From Vibrio hepatarius (GTDB taxonomy: Bacteria > Pseudomonadota > Gammaproteobacteria > Enterobacterales > Vibrionaceae): a stretch of 64,000 bases of DNA. The notes under the pieces were generated by a model, which saw only the letters and a program-made list of their open reading frames with translations, searched no databases and was not told where the DNA came from. The stretch covers positions 124,001-188,000 of the forward strand of contig NZ_LHPI01000006.1 of NCBI RefSeq assembly GCF_001274785.1. Reading direction: 5' to 3'. Positions 20,138 to 29,231 of the stretch are shown here, piece by piece (the stretch's first letter is position 1; each line of letters starts with the position of its first letter). A program made the position numbers and the translations under genes.

Positions 20138-20409
20138 ATCTTACTCCGCTTTTTCCGCACAGCCGTATGCATTATTTATAAGCATCAAGGGTGTGCGCTA
20201 AACTAATCATCAATAGGGCGCAGATTCTACAGAAGAGACGCTCCTATGACAAGCCATATTTTTAAAAAATTGGCGAAAAGCTAATCGCCAAATAAAAGTG
20301 CGGCAATCATGCCCTTTAACCATGTATTAATCAACGTTTTTTAGTGTATTATTCAACGATTAAAGCAGATAAGAAGACCTTATAAGTTCTAACTTCAGCC
20401 GGATTTACC

Positions 20410-21381
20410 ATGGATTTTAAAGCTATCCAAGCGCTTACTGCCGATGACATGGCAAAAGTGAATGAAACGATTCACGCTCAACTCAACTCAGACGTATCTT
20501 TAATCAACCAATTAGGTTTTTACATCATCAGTGGTGGTGGCAAGCGCATACGTCCTTTGTTAGCAGTGTTAGCTGCTCGCGCTTTGGGTTATCAAGGAAA
20601 TGCTCATACGACGGCTGCGGCCTTTATTGAGTTTATCCACACAGCTACTTTGTTGCACGACGATGTTGTTGACGAATCTGACATGCGTCGTGGTAAAGCC
20701 ACCGCGAATGCCGCGTTCGGTAATGCAGCCAGTGTTTTGGTTGGCGACTTCATTTACACCCGCTCTTTCCAAATGATGACTGAGCTAGGATCAATGAAGA
20801 TCCTTAAGTTGATGAGTGACGCAGTGAACGTTATCGCCGAAGGCGAAGTTCAGCAGCTCATGAACTGTAATGACCCAAATACGACTGAAGAAAGTTACAT
20901 GCAGGTGATCTACTCTAAGACGGCGCGTTTGTTCGAAGCGGCGACTCAGATTGGTGCGATCCTGAATGACTCTCCAGCAGACGTTGAACTGGCAATGCAA
21001 AACTACGGTAAGTATCTCGGTACTGCATTCCAGTTAATTGATGACGTGATGGACTACACCTCTGACGGTAAAGAAATGGGTAAGAACGTGGGTGATGACC
21101 TTGCAGAAGGTAAACCGACTCTTCCTCTTTTATATGCAATGAAAAATGGCACACCTGAACAATCAGCAATGATTCGTGAAGCGATTGAAAAAGCCAACGG
21201 CATGGAAAAACTGAACGAAATTCTGGCAACGATGGAAGAAACAGGCTCTTTGGAGTACACACGCCAAAAAGCTTACCAAGAAGCCGATAAAGCCATTGCA
21301 GAACTGCACGTCTTAGCAGACTCTCCTTATAAAGAAGCACTGGTGACTCTGGCACACATGTCGGTACACCGTAGTAAGTAG
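20410..21381 (+). CDS. ispB: Octaprenyl diphosphate synthase
   Basis: A trans-prenyltransferase that makes the long side chain of ubiquinone and menaquinone. The first aspartate-rich motif DDVVD is at 84-88 and the second, DDVMD, at about 211-215. GGGKRIRP (42-49) binds isopentenyl diphosphate. 323 residues, normal for IspB. Divergent from rplU, a placement conserved in gamma-proteobacteria. A terminator follows. Confidence 0.95.
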   Translation: MDFKAIQALTADDMAKVNETIHAQLNSDVSLINQLGFYIISGGGKRIRPLLAVLAARALGYQGNAHTTAAAFIEFIHTATLLHDDVVDESDMRRGKATANAAFGNAASVLVGDFIYTRSFQMMTELGSMKILKLMSDAVNVIAEGEVQQLMNCNDPNTTEESYMQVIYSKTARLFEAATQIGAILNDSPADVELAMQNYGKYLGTAFQLIDDVMDYTSDGKEMGKNVGDDLAEGKPTLPLLYAMKNGTPEQSAMIREAIEKANGMEKLNEILATMEETGSLEYTRQKAYQEADKAIAELHVLADSPYKEALVTLAHMSVHRSK

Positions 21382-21395
21382 ACGTTAGAAATGAC

Positions 21396-21422
21396 AACGG
21401 GAACCAGCAAGGTTCCCGTTTT
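21396..21422 (+). terminator. Terminator of ispB
   Basis: AACGGGAACC and GGTTCCCGTT, 10 perfect pairs around AGCAA, followed by T. Confidence 0.85.
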
Positions 21423-21708
21423 ACCATCCAGTCTGGTGTAACAATCAGGTCACTCCCCTAAAAGTACAGCCACGTCAGACGGCGTATTCCAGTTCAGCAA
21501 GTCGAAGGCAAATTGGCTTGTGCGCCGTTGCAGTCGAGTCTAAAGCTCTTTTTATTAAGCAACAATGCGCTTACCCTCAAGCTCAAATTAGCAACAAAAC
21601 TTTATCTTAGATGCAAAATTAGTATATTTTGTGAGCGACTTATTCTTTAGCACGATAAATTTGCGCATCTTTCATGTTTTATCGAATTTTGATTCCTATT
21701 TCTCGCCG

Positions 21709-21726
21709 CTGTCACTGAATCGTCAT
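21709..21726 (+). promoter_or_regulatory. Possible Pho box upstream of the OlsF-like gene
   Basis: CTGTCAC and TCGTCAT, two near-copies of CTGTCAT starting 11 bases apart, the arrangement PhoB recognises. It lies about 90-110 bases before the start at 21817. No strong -10 element follows at the ideal spacing, so this is a candidate only. The rest of the gap from 21423 to 21708 shows nothing clear. Confidence 0.45.
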
Positions 21727-21816
21727 CGCTCCTTCACCAATTCCTCACACCATTGTCGCGCGACTGACATATCCACTTCCTACCCTCGAACTGAGATTGG
21801 TTCTATCGAGGTTTAT

Positions 21817-23577
21817 ATGGAAGTTACTAGCCCTTTTCGCTTACCGAGGAAGACTCCCTTTGGTATAGGTGAGAACGTTACTGAGTGGGCAACCGGACTC
21901 AGTAAGCTCGACAAGTTTTACGCGCAGCGTCCAGCAGGTTGCGACAGTAGAGCTTTCCTTCGTTTCACACTCGAGATCCTTGGGATCGAGTATCAAGTTG
22001 TAAAAGGATCGCTCTGTCACGTTCCGGCTTCTGGCGCGACGATAATAGTCGCGAACCACCCTCTAGGCTGCGTCGAAGGCGTGATCCTCGCAGAATTGCT
22101 GTTACAAGTACGAGACGATGTACAAATCCTAGCCAACCAATACCTGAAAACTGTGCCCGAATTAGACGAGCTATTTATCGGTGTTGATGTGTTCGAAGGA
22201 AAAAATGCTCATAAAGCAAATCTCAAAGCACTCCGCCAAGCGCACCAACATTTGGATAACGGCGGTCTACTGCTACTGTTTCCAGCTGGCGAAGTCTCAC
22301 AACTGGTCGATAGCAAAGCGCAGCATATTGAAGACAAGGAGTGGAGTCGCTCAGTCAGTAGCTTAATCAATAAGTCCAAAGCCACGACCATTCCCGTATT
22401 CATCGACGGACAAAACTCAAAGCGCTTTTACTTAGCGGGTAAAGTGCATCCTTTATTACGTACATTGATGCTCGGGCGCGAACTGCTTAACAAATCCAAA
22501 CAGCAGATCCATTTGTCGATAGGCTCGGCAATTAAGTATAAAGAGGTTAACGGACTGACGGATGCACAGCTGGTTAACTACTTGCGCCTCAATACCTATT
22601 TGTTGCAAAACAAGACGCTGACTCAAACCCAAAACAGCCACCACAGCAATGAACCATTACCAATTGCCCCTGCTCTGCCACTCAGTGATTTACTCACGGA
22701 CTTGCGTACCCTACCAAAAGAGCACCACCTACTAACCAGTGGGGAGTTTGACGTCTATTGCACCACCAGCGACCATATCCCTTCTTTATTACAGGAAATT
22801 GGTCGTCTGCGTGAGCGTAACTTCCGCAGCGTGGGTGAAGGCACCGGGCTGCCAATCGACATCGATGAGTTTGATACACACTATCTACACCTCTTTATTT
22901 GGGACCGCGACAACCAGTGCCTAGTCGGTGCCTATCGACTAGGTTTAGTCGATGAACTACTGGCGAAAAAGGGCCTAGACGGACTGTATTCACGAACACT
23001 CTTTCACTACGAACAACCCTTTTTGCACAGTATGGGCAAAGCGATTGAAATGGGACGCTCGGTGATCGATGAAAACTATCAGAAAAGCATGGGAGCGTTG
23101 CTGCTTCTATGGAAAGGTATTGCCGCTTATATTCAGCACAACCCAGAATACACCCACTTGTTTGGCCCGGTGAGCATCAGCAGTGACTACAGTGACCAAG
23201 CCCGACAATTACTGGCGGAAACCATGACGCTCCACCACTATGACGCGGAAAAAGCCAGCTACGTGACCCCGACGAATCCACTGCCAAGCCAAAAGAATGG
23301 TTGGAATACTGGTATGTTAACCGCGCTAGCCGACCTACAATTGCTATCGCGGGTCATCGCGAGAATTGACGAAGGAAAAGGCGTGCCCGTACTGCTGCGC
23401 CAATATCTCGGGCTTAACGGCAAACTGGTGTCTTTCAACGTTGATCCTGACTTCAACAACGCACTGGATGGGTTGATCATGGTGGATCTCAAGCAAGTTC
23501 CCGTAAAGACACTGGCACGTTACATGGGAGCAGATCACGCCCAGCGCTACTTGGAATATCATCAAGTTACGCTTTAA
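21817..23577 (+). CDS. olsF: OlsF-like bifunctional ornithine-lipid acyltransferase
   Basis: A 586-residue two-domain acyltransferase. The first half is a lysophospholipid-acyltransferase domain with NHPLGCVEG (80-88; catalytic His and acidic residue) and FPAGE. The second half, from about 325, is a GNAT/OlsB-type (old name hemolysin) domain with the RERNFRSVGEG, EFDTHYLHLFIWD, VGAYRLG and EMGRS blocks. In this family the GNAT half acylates ornithine and the first half adds the second chain, making a phosphorus-free lipid; Vibrio cholerae has such a protein induced by phosphate limitation. The start at 21817 is preferred because GAGG is five bases upstream; an earlier GTG-type start at 21631 lacks support. 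A possible Pho box upstream agrees with that role. Confidence 0.78.
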   Translation: MEVTSPFRLPRKTPFGIGENVTEWATGLSKLDKFYAQRPAGCDSRAFLRFTLEILGIEYQVVKGSLCHVPASGATIIVANHPLGCVEGVILAELLLQVRDDVQILANQYLKTVPELDELFIGVDVFEGKNAHKANLKALRQAHQHLDNGGLLLLFPAGEVSQLVDSKAQHIEDKEWSRSVSSLINKSKATTIPVFIDGQNSKRFYLAGKVHPLLRTLMLGRELLNKSKQQIHLSIGSAIKYKEVNGLTDAQLVNYLRLNTYLLQNKTLTQTQNSHHSNEPLPIAPALPLSDLLTDLRTLPKEHHLLTSGEFDVYCTTSDHIPSLLQEIGRLRERNFRSVGEGTGLPIDIDEFDTHYLHLFIWDRDNQCLVGAYRLGLVDELLAKKGLDGLYSRTLFHYEQPFLHSMGKAIEMGRSVIDENYQKSMGALLLLWKGIAAYIQHNPEYTHLFGPVSISSDYSDQARQLLAETMTLHHYDAEKASYVTPTNPLPSQKNGWNTGMLTALADLQLLSRVIARIDEGKGVPVLLRQYLGLNGKLVSFNVDPDFNNALDGLIMVDLKQVPVKTLARYMGADHAQRYLEYHQVTL

Positions 23578-23588
23578 TCAGTAGCGGT

Positions 23589-23619
23589 AAAAGTGCCACG
23601 TGACTCACGCGGCACTTTT
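23589..23619 (+). terminator. Terminator of the OlsF-like gene
   Basis: AAAAGTGCC and GGCACTTTT, nine perfect pairs around 13 bases, ending in T. Confidence 0.82.
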
Positions 23620-23834
23620 GCTATTAAGATGATCGACTTATTTTTAAGCCAATAGCCAATCTAGTGAACAAGCTGCATAGCATATGCAACATATTACTCC
23701 AACATGTTCATAAGTATTAGATAGATCGTTCAAAGCTATCACTTTGCTTGTTAAACAAATGCATTGACGAAAAAAACAACTAACTGAAAGCTAAGCAAGA
23801 CGATAACCAAAATAACAAGGAAGTAAACGAAGTC

Positions 23835-24914
23835 ATGCTGCGATCGAACAAACCTCTTCGCTCTGCAATCACCGGGGCGATCACACTCTCTTTGGCTTTA
23901 TTCTCAGCAACCAGCCTTGCCGCTGAAAAAGTCTACCGACTCAAGCTTGCGGAAACGTGGGGACCCAACACACCAATTCTCGGTGACGCTACCAAGAACA
24001 TGGCAAAACTGGCAGAAGAAATGTCAAACGGACGTCTGCAAATTCGTGTTGACTCGGCCAACAAGCACAAAGCACCGCTTGGCATTTTCGACATGGTTAA
24101 ATCTGGTCAGTACGACCTCGGCCACTCCAGTTCATACTACTGGAAAGGCAAAGTCCCTAATACGTTGTACTTCTCTTCGATGCCGTTTGGCATGATGTCT
24201 ACCGAGCAGTACGCTTGGTTCTATCGTGGCGGTGGTATGGAATTGATGGAAAAAGTATACGGTCCGCACAACTTGCTTTCATTCCCGGGCGGTAACTCAG
24301 ATATTCAGATGGGCGGCTGGTTTAAAAAAGAAATCAATTCACTGCAAGACCTGCAAGGGTTGAAGATCCGTATTCCAGGTTTTGCTGGTGAAGTGATGGC
24401 ACGCGTGGGCGCTGCGCCAACCAACATCGCACCGGGCGAGCTATACACCTCGCTTGAAAGAGGCACAATCGATGCTTTGGAATGGGTAGGTCCCGCTTTT
24501 GACCTGCGCATGGGCTTTCAGAAAATCGCACCTTACTACTATACCGCATGGCACGAGCCAGGCTCGGAAACTCAGTTCCTAGTCAACAAGAAGAAGTGGG
24601 ATGAATTACCTAAAGACCTGCAAAGTATTCTAGAAACGGCCTTCCGTGTAACCGCATTTGATATGTACACCCAGTCAATCGACGCGAACGCCAATAGCTG
24701 GGAAACGATGAGTACCGAGTATCCAGAGATCAAAGTGCGTGACTTCCCACCGGAAGTTCTACAAGCAATGAAAGCGGCGACACAAAGCTTGCTTGAAGAA
24801 GAAGCAGCAAAAGACCCGCTGGCAAAAGAGATCATTGAGTCACAGAAACGCTACCTAGCTAAAGTCCGAGCTTGGACGGACATTTCTTCAAAAGCCTACT
24901 TAGACGCCAACTAA
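23835..24914 (+). CDS. TRAP transporter substrate-binding protein (orphan)
   Basis: A 359-residue periplasmic DctP-family binding protein. The signal peptide is about residues 1-29 (ending SATSLAAE). The substrate region shows the conserved Arg in LKIRIPGFAGEVMARVGAAP and the ELYTSLERGTIDALEWVGP block. That block and the following YYYTAWHEPGSE resemble the 2-oxoacid/TakP-type branch rather than classic dicarboxylate DctP, so the ligand may be a keto- or hydroxy-acid; this is inference. No membrane partners (DctQ, DctM) lie next to it, which is unusual. A terminator follows, so it forms a single-gene unit. AGGAAG stands rather far (about 12 bases) from the ATG. Confidence 0.87.
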   Translation: MLRSNKPLRSAITGAITLSLALFSATSLAAEKVYRLKLAETWGPNTPILGDATKNMAKLAEEMSNGRLQIRVDSANKHKAPLGIFDMVKSGQYDLGHSSSYYWKGKVPNTLYFSSMPFGMMSTEQYAWFYRGGGMELMEKVYGPHNLLSFPGGNSDIQMGGWFKKEINSLQDLQGLKIRIPGFAGEVMARVGAAPTNIAPGELYTSLERGTIDALEWVGPAFDLRMGFQKIAPYYYTAWHEPGSETQFLVNKKKWDELPKDLQSILETAFRVTAFDMYTQSIDANANSWETMSTEYPEIKVRDFPPEVLQAMKAATQSLLEEEAAKDPLAKEIIESQKRYLAKVRAWTDISSKAYLDAN

Positions 24915-24924
24915 TCCTATCGAC

Positions 24925-24948
24925 AAGGGCAGCAACGCTGCCCTTTTT
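24925..24948 (+). terminator. Terminator of the TRAP gene
   Basis: AAGGGCAGC and GCTGCCCTT around AAC, followed by T. Confidence 0.92.
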
Positions 24949-25000
24949 ACTCTCTCTGAATCGATGAAAATGTGTCATTTTATTTCACAAAAACACCAAA

Positions 25001-25016
25001 TGAGATCTAAGTCACT
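25001..25016. promoter_or_regulatory. CRP-like site 1 upstream of mtlA
   Basis: TGAGA-N6-TCACT, 8 of 10 conserved positions of TGTGA-N6-TCACA. About 380 bases before mtlA. Confidence 0.5.
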
Positions 25017-25096
25017 TTCGGACTTCTGACTAGCGGATTTAACAACAAGATCAAGATCACACTTATAAATTCACCGAATCAATATAAAAACAAAAT

Positions 25097-25112
25097 AGTG
25101 ACATAGATCACT
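25097..25112. promoter_or_regulatory. CRP-like site 2 upstream of mtlA
   Basis: AGTGA-CATAGA-TCACT, 8 of 10 conserved positions and fully symmetric in its arms. About 280 bases before mtlA, as expected for a catabolite-controlled PTS operon. Confidence 0.6.
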
Positions 25113-25164
25113 TAGTGGTCGTTTTTTAATCTTTGAAAATTGATAAGTTGATCATTTAAAAGTT

Positions 25165-25211
25165 ATTGACATTTATATGACTTTAAATTTGTCATTAAAT
25201 TACATGTCAAT
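25165..25211. promoter_or_regulatory. Nested palindromes in the mtlA control region
   Basis: An outer pair ATTGACAT (25165-25172) / ATGTCAAT (25204-25211) encloses an inner pair ATGAC (25177-25181) / GTCAT (25191-25195). A further ATTGAC follows at 25214-25219. It looks like a multi-site operator. The bound protein is unknown. Confidence 0.45.
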
Positions 25212-25229
25212 TTATTGACGAGATTCACG

Positions 25230-25393
25230 CAAAAAGTACTTGGAGGGATATATTTATAAGGTCCAGATCACGAAAAACCCGTTGTCAGTTCCATCATAAA
25301 AATGTGTGGTAAATTGATTGGGTACTAAGCAATCAGACGGTTTTGGCGAACCGTACTACAACATATTAACAGAACATCGAACGGGGAACTCGT
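25230..25393 (-). ncRNA. Region where an MtlS-type antisense RNA could lie
   Basis: In Vibrio cholerae a small RNA, MtlS, is made antisense to the mtlA leader and represses mtlA without mannitol. The leader here is long and unencumbered by other genes, and contains a hairpin ACGGTT/AACCGT near 25337-25352. The homologous RNA may therefore exist. I cannot define its ends or promoter, so this is a position-based suggestion only. Confidence 0.25.
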
Positions 25394-27346
25394 ATGATAT
25401 CACCAGATGCTAAGATCAAGATACAAAATTTTGGTCGCTTCCTGTCAAACATGGTAATGCCTAATATCGGTGCATTCATCGCATGGGGTTTTATCACTGC
25501 TCTATTTATTCCAACCGGTTGGTTGCCAAATGAAACACTGGCAGCAATGGTTGGTCCAATGATTACCTACCTATTGCCACTGCTGATCGGTTACACCGGC
25601 GGTAAGCTAGTCGGCGGAGATCGCGGCGCAGTAGTAGGTGCTATTACAACAATGGGTGTGATTGTCGGTACCGACATCCCAATGTTTATGGGCGCAATGA
25701 TTGTCGGCCCAATGGGTGGCTGGGCAATCAAGAAATTCGATAACTACATCGACGGCAAAGTGAAAAGTGGCTTCGAGATGTTGGTGAACAACTTCTCAGC
25801 AGGCATCATCGGTATGGTGTGTGCAATCGTCGCTTTCTTCTTAATTGGTCCATTTGTCAAAGTGCTATCAGGCGGCTTGGCAGCAGGCGTAAACTTCCTG
25901 GTTGCAGCTCACCTTTTACCTTTAACTTCTATCTTTGTTGAACCAGCAAAAATCCTGTTCCTGAACAACGCGATTAACCACGGTATTTTCTCACCACTGG
26001 GTATTCAACAAGCATCGGAAACTGGTAAATCGATCTTCTTCCTAATCGAAGCAAACCCAGGTCCTGGTCTAGGTATCCTGCTAGCGTACATGGTGTTTGG
26101 TAAAGGTACTGCTCGTCAGACTGCAGGTGGTGCATCGATCATCCACTTCTTCGGTGGTATCCACGAGATCTACTTCCCGTACGTACTGATGAACCCTCGT
26201 CTAATCCTTGCTGCAATCGCTGGCGGTATGACAGGTGTATTTGTCCTAACTGTATTCAACGCGGGTATCGTTTCTCCAGCATCACCAGGCTCTATCTTCG
26301 CGGTATTGCTGATGACACCTAAGAGCGCGATGGTTGGCGTACTGGCGTCTATTGCTTCAGCGGCTGCAGTGTCTTTCACAGTTGCGTCACTATTACTTAA
26401 GACTCAAACGTCAACAGAAGAAGACGGCGACGGTGCTGCGCTAGAAAAAGCAACCTCACAGATGAAAGACATGAAGTCTGCGTCGAAAAGCAGCGCTGCG
26501 ACAAGTGCGCAAGCAAAAGGTGACGTAAACCTAGCGACAGTTCAAACCATTATTGTTGCGTGTGATGCTGGCATGGGTTCGAGCGCAATGGGTGCAAGCT
26601 TACTACGTAAGAAAGTACAAGAAGCGGGCTTGAACATCAGCGTGACTAACTTAGCAATCAACAGCCTGCCAGAAGATGTGGATATCGTTATCACCCACAA
26701 AGACCTGACAGACCGCGCGCGCAAACACGCTCCAAATGCACACCACATGTCTTTGACTAACTTCCTAGACGGTGAAATGTACAACAACCTAGTGACTCAA
26801 TTACTTGCTGCGCAAAAGCACGATGCAGCAAACGATGATCGCATGGTGAAAGTTTCTATCGTCGCCGCAAACGACGACAGCTTTGAAGTTCAAGCTTCGC
26901 CGGTATTCCAAATTCAACGTGAGAACATCCACCTAAACTTGCCAGTGACGACGAAAGAAGAAGCCATTCGCTTTGCAGGTAACAAATTGGTCGAGATGGG
27001 CTACGTCGAACCAGAATACGTAGACGCAATGTTCGAACGCGAAAAACTGGTTTCAACTTATTTAGGTGAATCTATCGCGGTACCACACGGTACGGTAGAA
27101 GCTAAAGATAAAGTGAAGAAAACGGGTATCGTGATCTGCCAATACCCACAAGGTATCCAATTTACTGACGACAAAGATGATATTGCCAAGCTGGTGATTG
27201 GTATCGCCGCGAAGAATGACGAGCACATCCAAGTCATCACAACAATTACCAATGCTCTAGACGATCCAGAGGCGATTGACACGCTTACCACGACCAAAGA
27301 TGTAGAAGAAGTCCTCAACATCCTTGGCGGAGAGCAAGCGGCTTAA
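25394..27346 (+). CDS. mtlA: Mannitol PTS transporter EIICBA
   Basis: Imports D-mannitol and phosphorylates it to mannitol 1-phosphate. One 650-residue chain has membrane EIIC (about 10-340, with the GGIHEIYFPYV motif near 254-264), a linker rich in A, S and K, EIIB with phospho-accepting Cys390 (ACDAGMGSSAMG) and EIIA with His565 (VPHGT). All three domains are complete. GGGGAAC precedes the ATG. First gene of mtlA-mtlD-mtlR. The long upstream region holds CRP-like sites. Confidence 0.96.
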   Translation: MISPDAKIKIQNFGRFLSNMVMPNIGAFIAWGFITALFIPTGWLPNETLAAMVGPMITYLLPLLIGYTGGKLVGGDRGAVVGAITTMGVIVGTDIPMFMGAMIVGPMGGWAIKKFDNYIDGKVKSGFEMLVNNFSAGIIGMVCAIVAFFLIGPFVKVLSGGLAAGVNFLVAAHLLPLTSIFVEPAKILFLNNAINHGIFSPLGIQQASETGKSIFFLIEANPGPGLGILLAYMVFGKGTARQTAGGASIIHFFGGIHEIYFPYVLMNPRLILAAIAGGMTGVFVLTVFNAGIVSPASPGSIFAVLLMTPKSAMVGVLASIASAAAVSFTVASLLLKTQTSTEEDGDGAALEKATSQMKDMKSASKSSAATSAQAKGDVNLATVQTIIVACDAGMGSSAMGASLLRKKVQEAGLNISVTNLAINSLPEDVDIVITHKDLTDRARKHAPNAHHMSLTNFLDGEMYNNLVTQLLAAQKHDAANDDRMVKVSIVAANDDSFEVQASPVFQIQRENIHLNLPVTTKEEAIRFAGNKLVEMGYVEPEYVDAMFEREKLVSTYLGESIAVPHGTVEAKDKVKKTGIVICQYPQGIQFTDDKDDIAKLVIGIAAKNDEHIQVITTITNALDDPEAIDTLTTTKDVEEVLNILGGEQAA

Positions 27347-27363
27347 TCCACATCTGAATACCC

Positions 27364-27419
27364 TTTTGCTCCTGAGCAAAACCGAGGTCAGCTGTCGCCC
27401 CCCTATAACGGTTGACCTC
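27364..27419 (+). repeat. Two adjacent hairpins between mtlA and mtlD
   Basis: TTTTGCTC-CT-GAGCAAAA (27364-27381), then GAGGTCA (27384-27390) pairing with TGACCTC (27413-27419). The tandem hairpins lie 18 bases after the mtlA stop. They may protect upstream RNA or partly terminate, lowering mtlD. Confidence 0.6.
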
Positions 27420-27459
27420 ACCCTAACGTCGTTAGCACATTTTAATTGGTAGGTAAGTT

Positions 27460-28608
27460 ATGAAAAACGCAGTTCATTTTGGCGCAGGTAATATCGGTCG
27501 AGGCTTTATTGGTAAATTGTTGGCAGACGCAGACGTAGAAGTGACGTTCGCCGACGTAGACGCCCCACTCGTCGACCAATTGAGCCACAAACAAGAGTAC
27601 AAAGTTAAAGTCGTTGGCACAGAATGCAAAATCGACACCGTTAGTCATGTAACAGCTGTTAATTCAGCCAGTGATGACGTCATCGAACGCATGGTACACA
27701 CGGATCTAGTCACGACGGCTGTCGGTCCAAACGTACTGGATATTATCGCGAAGACCATCGCAACTGGTATCGCGAAGCGCTTTGAAGCAGGCAATGAAGC
27801 GCCGCTGAATATCATCGCGTGTGAAAATATGGTTCGCGGTACGACTCATCTAAAAGGCGAAGTTTACAAACACTTAGACACATCACTACACGCAAAAGCA
27901 GACGAGCTAATCGGTTTTGTCGATTCTGCAGTTGACCGTATCGTTCCACCAGCCGAAGCAGCGAACGATGACCCACTAGAAGTCACAGTGGAAAGCTTTA
28001 GCGAGTGGATTGTGGATGAGCAACAGTTCAAAGGTGAAATTCCACGTATTGATGGCATGGAAACCACCAATAATCTGATGGCATTTGTTGAACGCAAGTT
28101 GTTCACGCTCAATACGGGTCACTGCATCACCGCGTATCTTGGCTGCTTGAAAGGTCACCGAACTATTCGTGAAGCGATTGAAGACCCAGAGATCCACGCG
28201 GATGTAAAACAAGCGATGTCAGAGAGTGGAGAAGTACTGATTCGCCGTTATGATTTTGACCGCGATATGCATAATGCGTACATCGAGAAAATTCTTGGCC
28301 GTTTCGCCAACCCGTATCTGGTAGACGAAGTTGACCGTGTTGGCCGTCAACCGATCAGAAAATTGGGTCCAAACGATAGATTGGTCAAACCTTTACTCGG
28401 TACAATCGAATATGGCACTGAAAACCAAGCACTTTTAAAAGGCATCGCCGCAGCTTTGAAGTATACTAGCAGCGAAGATCCACAAGCGATTGAACTACAA
28501 ACATCGCTAAAAGAACACGGCGTGCGCAAAACTGTCGCGCACTACACTGGTCTAGCGATAGACAGTGAAGAAGTCGCAAAGATTGAAGCAATCTACGCGT
28601 CTCTATGA
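27460..28608 (+). CDS. mtlD: Mannitol-1-phosphate 5-dehydrogenase
   Basis: Oxidises mannitol 1-phosphate to fructose 6-phosphate with NAD. The dinucleotide motif [13 protein letters not shown] is at the N-terminus. The long-chain mannitol dehydrogenase core includes ACENMVRGT, the catalytic-site KLFTLNTGH region and conserved basic residues. 382 residues, normal. Takes the product of MtlA directly into glycolysis. A terminator follows, ahead of mtlR. Confidence 0.96.
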   Translation: MKNAVHFGAGNIGRGFIGKLLADADVEVTFADVDAPLVDQLSHKQEYKVKVVGTECKIDTVSHVTAVNSASDDVIERMVHTDLVTTAVGPNVLDIIAKTIATGIAKRFEAGNEAPLNIIACENMVRGTTHLKGEVYKHLDTSLHAKADELIGFVDSAVDRIVPPAEAANDDPLEVTVESFSEWIVDEQQFKGEIPRIDGMETTNNLMAFVERKLFTLNTGHCITAYLGCLKGHRTIREAIEDPEIHADVKQAMSESGEVLIRRYDFDRDMHNAYIEKILGRFANPYLVDEVDRVGRQPIRKLGPNDRLVKPLLGTIEYGTENQALLKGIAAALKYTSSEDPQAIELQTSLKEHGVRKTVAHYTGLAIDSEEVAKIEAIYASL

Positions 28609-28617
28609 CGATAACTT

Positions 28618-28641
28618 GAGGGGAGCATTGTCTCCCCTTTT
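28618..28641 (+). terminator. Terminator between mtlD and mtlR
   Basis: GGGGAG and CTCCCC with TTTT after it. The stem is only six pairs, so it is likely leaky and lets some mtlR be transcribed. Confidence 0.6.
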
Positions 28642-28664
28642 AAACGAAAACGACTAATTGGTAT

Positions 28665-29195
28665 ATGGCAGACAAATTTAACGAAACTGAGATTATAGAG
28701 CGATTAAACAATGCCCCATCGGTACGCGGTTTCTTTATCGCTGCGGTGGACATTTTTAATGACTCTATCGATGCGCTGATACAAAGAATCTTTCGAAAAG
28801 ATAACTTTGCGGTGCAGTCAGTCGTCGGGCCTTTACTTCAAGATTCAGGCCCTCTGGGTGATTTGTCTGTGCGTTTAAAGTTGTTGTATGGCTTGGGTGT
28901 ACTACCGGACAACGTCTATCACGACATCGAAGATATCATCAAAATCAAGAACACACTGAACAGTGACGCTTCCGATTACGAGTTCACTGATCCAAATATT
29001 CTTGAACCCATCACCAAACTCAATTTGGTCCAAAGCCTTGGCATGGTGCAACTTCAAGTCTCTGAGCCTGATGATGATATCGACCTTGAGTTTTACCAAC
29101 TGCAACTGCAACGTCAGCAGCAAATCATTAAATCCGGACTTTCTTTAGCCATTGTAGAGATCTGCAATGAGCTGGATAAGGAAAGTCCGTTTTAA
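28665..29195 (+). CDS. mtlR: MtlR, mannitol operon repressor
   Basis: A 176-residue all-helical MtlR-family protein. It has no helix-turn-helix, and whether members bind DNA directly or act through partners is not clear. Family blocks seen are SVRGFFIAAVDIFNDSIDALIQRIF, GPLGDLSVRLKLLYGLG and DDIDLEFYQLQLQRQQQ. It is the last gene of the mannitol operon, behind a modest terminator, and its ribosome site is weak, so low expression is expected. Confidence 0.92.
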   Translation: MADKFNETEIIERLNNAPSVRGFFIAAVDIFNDSIDALIQRIFRKDNFAVQSVVGPLLQDSGPLGDLSVRLKLLYGLGVLPDNVYHDIEDIIKIKNTLNSDASDYEFTDPNILEPITKLNLVQSLGMVQLQVSEPDDDIDLEFYQLQLQRQQQIIKSGLSLAIVEICNELDKESPF

Positions 29196-29231
29196 TGTTT
29201 GCGGAATGCTAAATCCCTATTTGCCTAACGC

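Noticed and set aside
20915..21427. Antisense reading frame of about 170 codons over ispB
   Set aside because: It is a mirror of the ispB coding strand with no start signal; ispB itself is unmistakable.
24970..24990. Third CRP site (TGTGT ... TTCACA)
   Set aside because: The half-sites are nine bases apart rather than six, so it does not fit CRP geometry.
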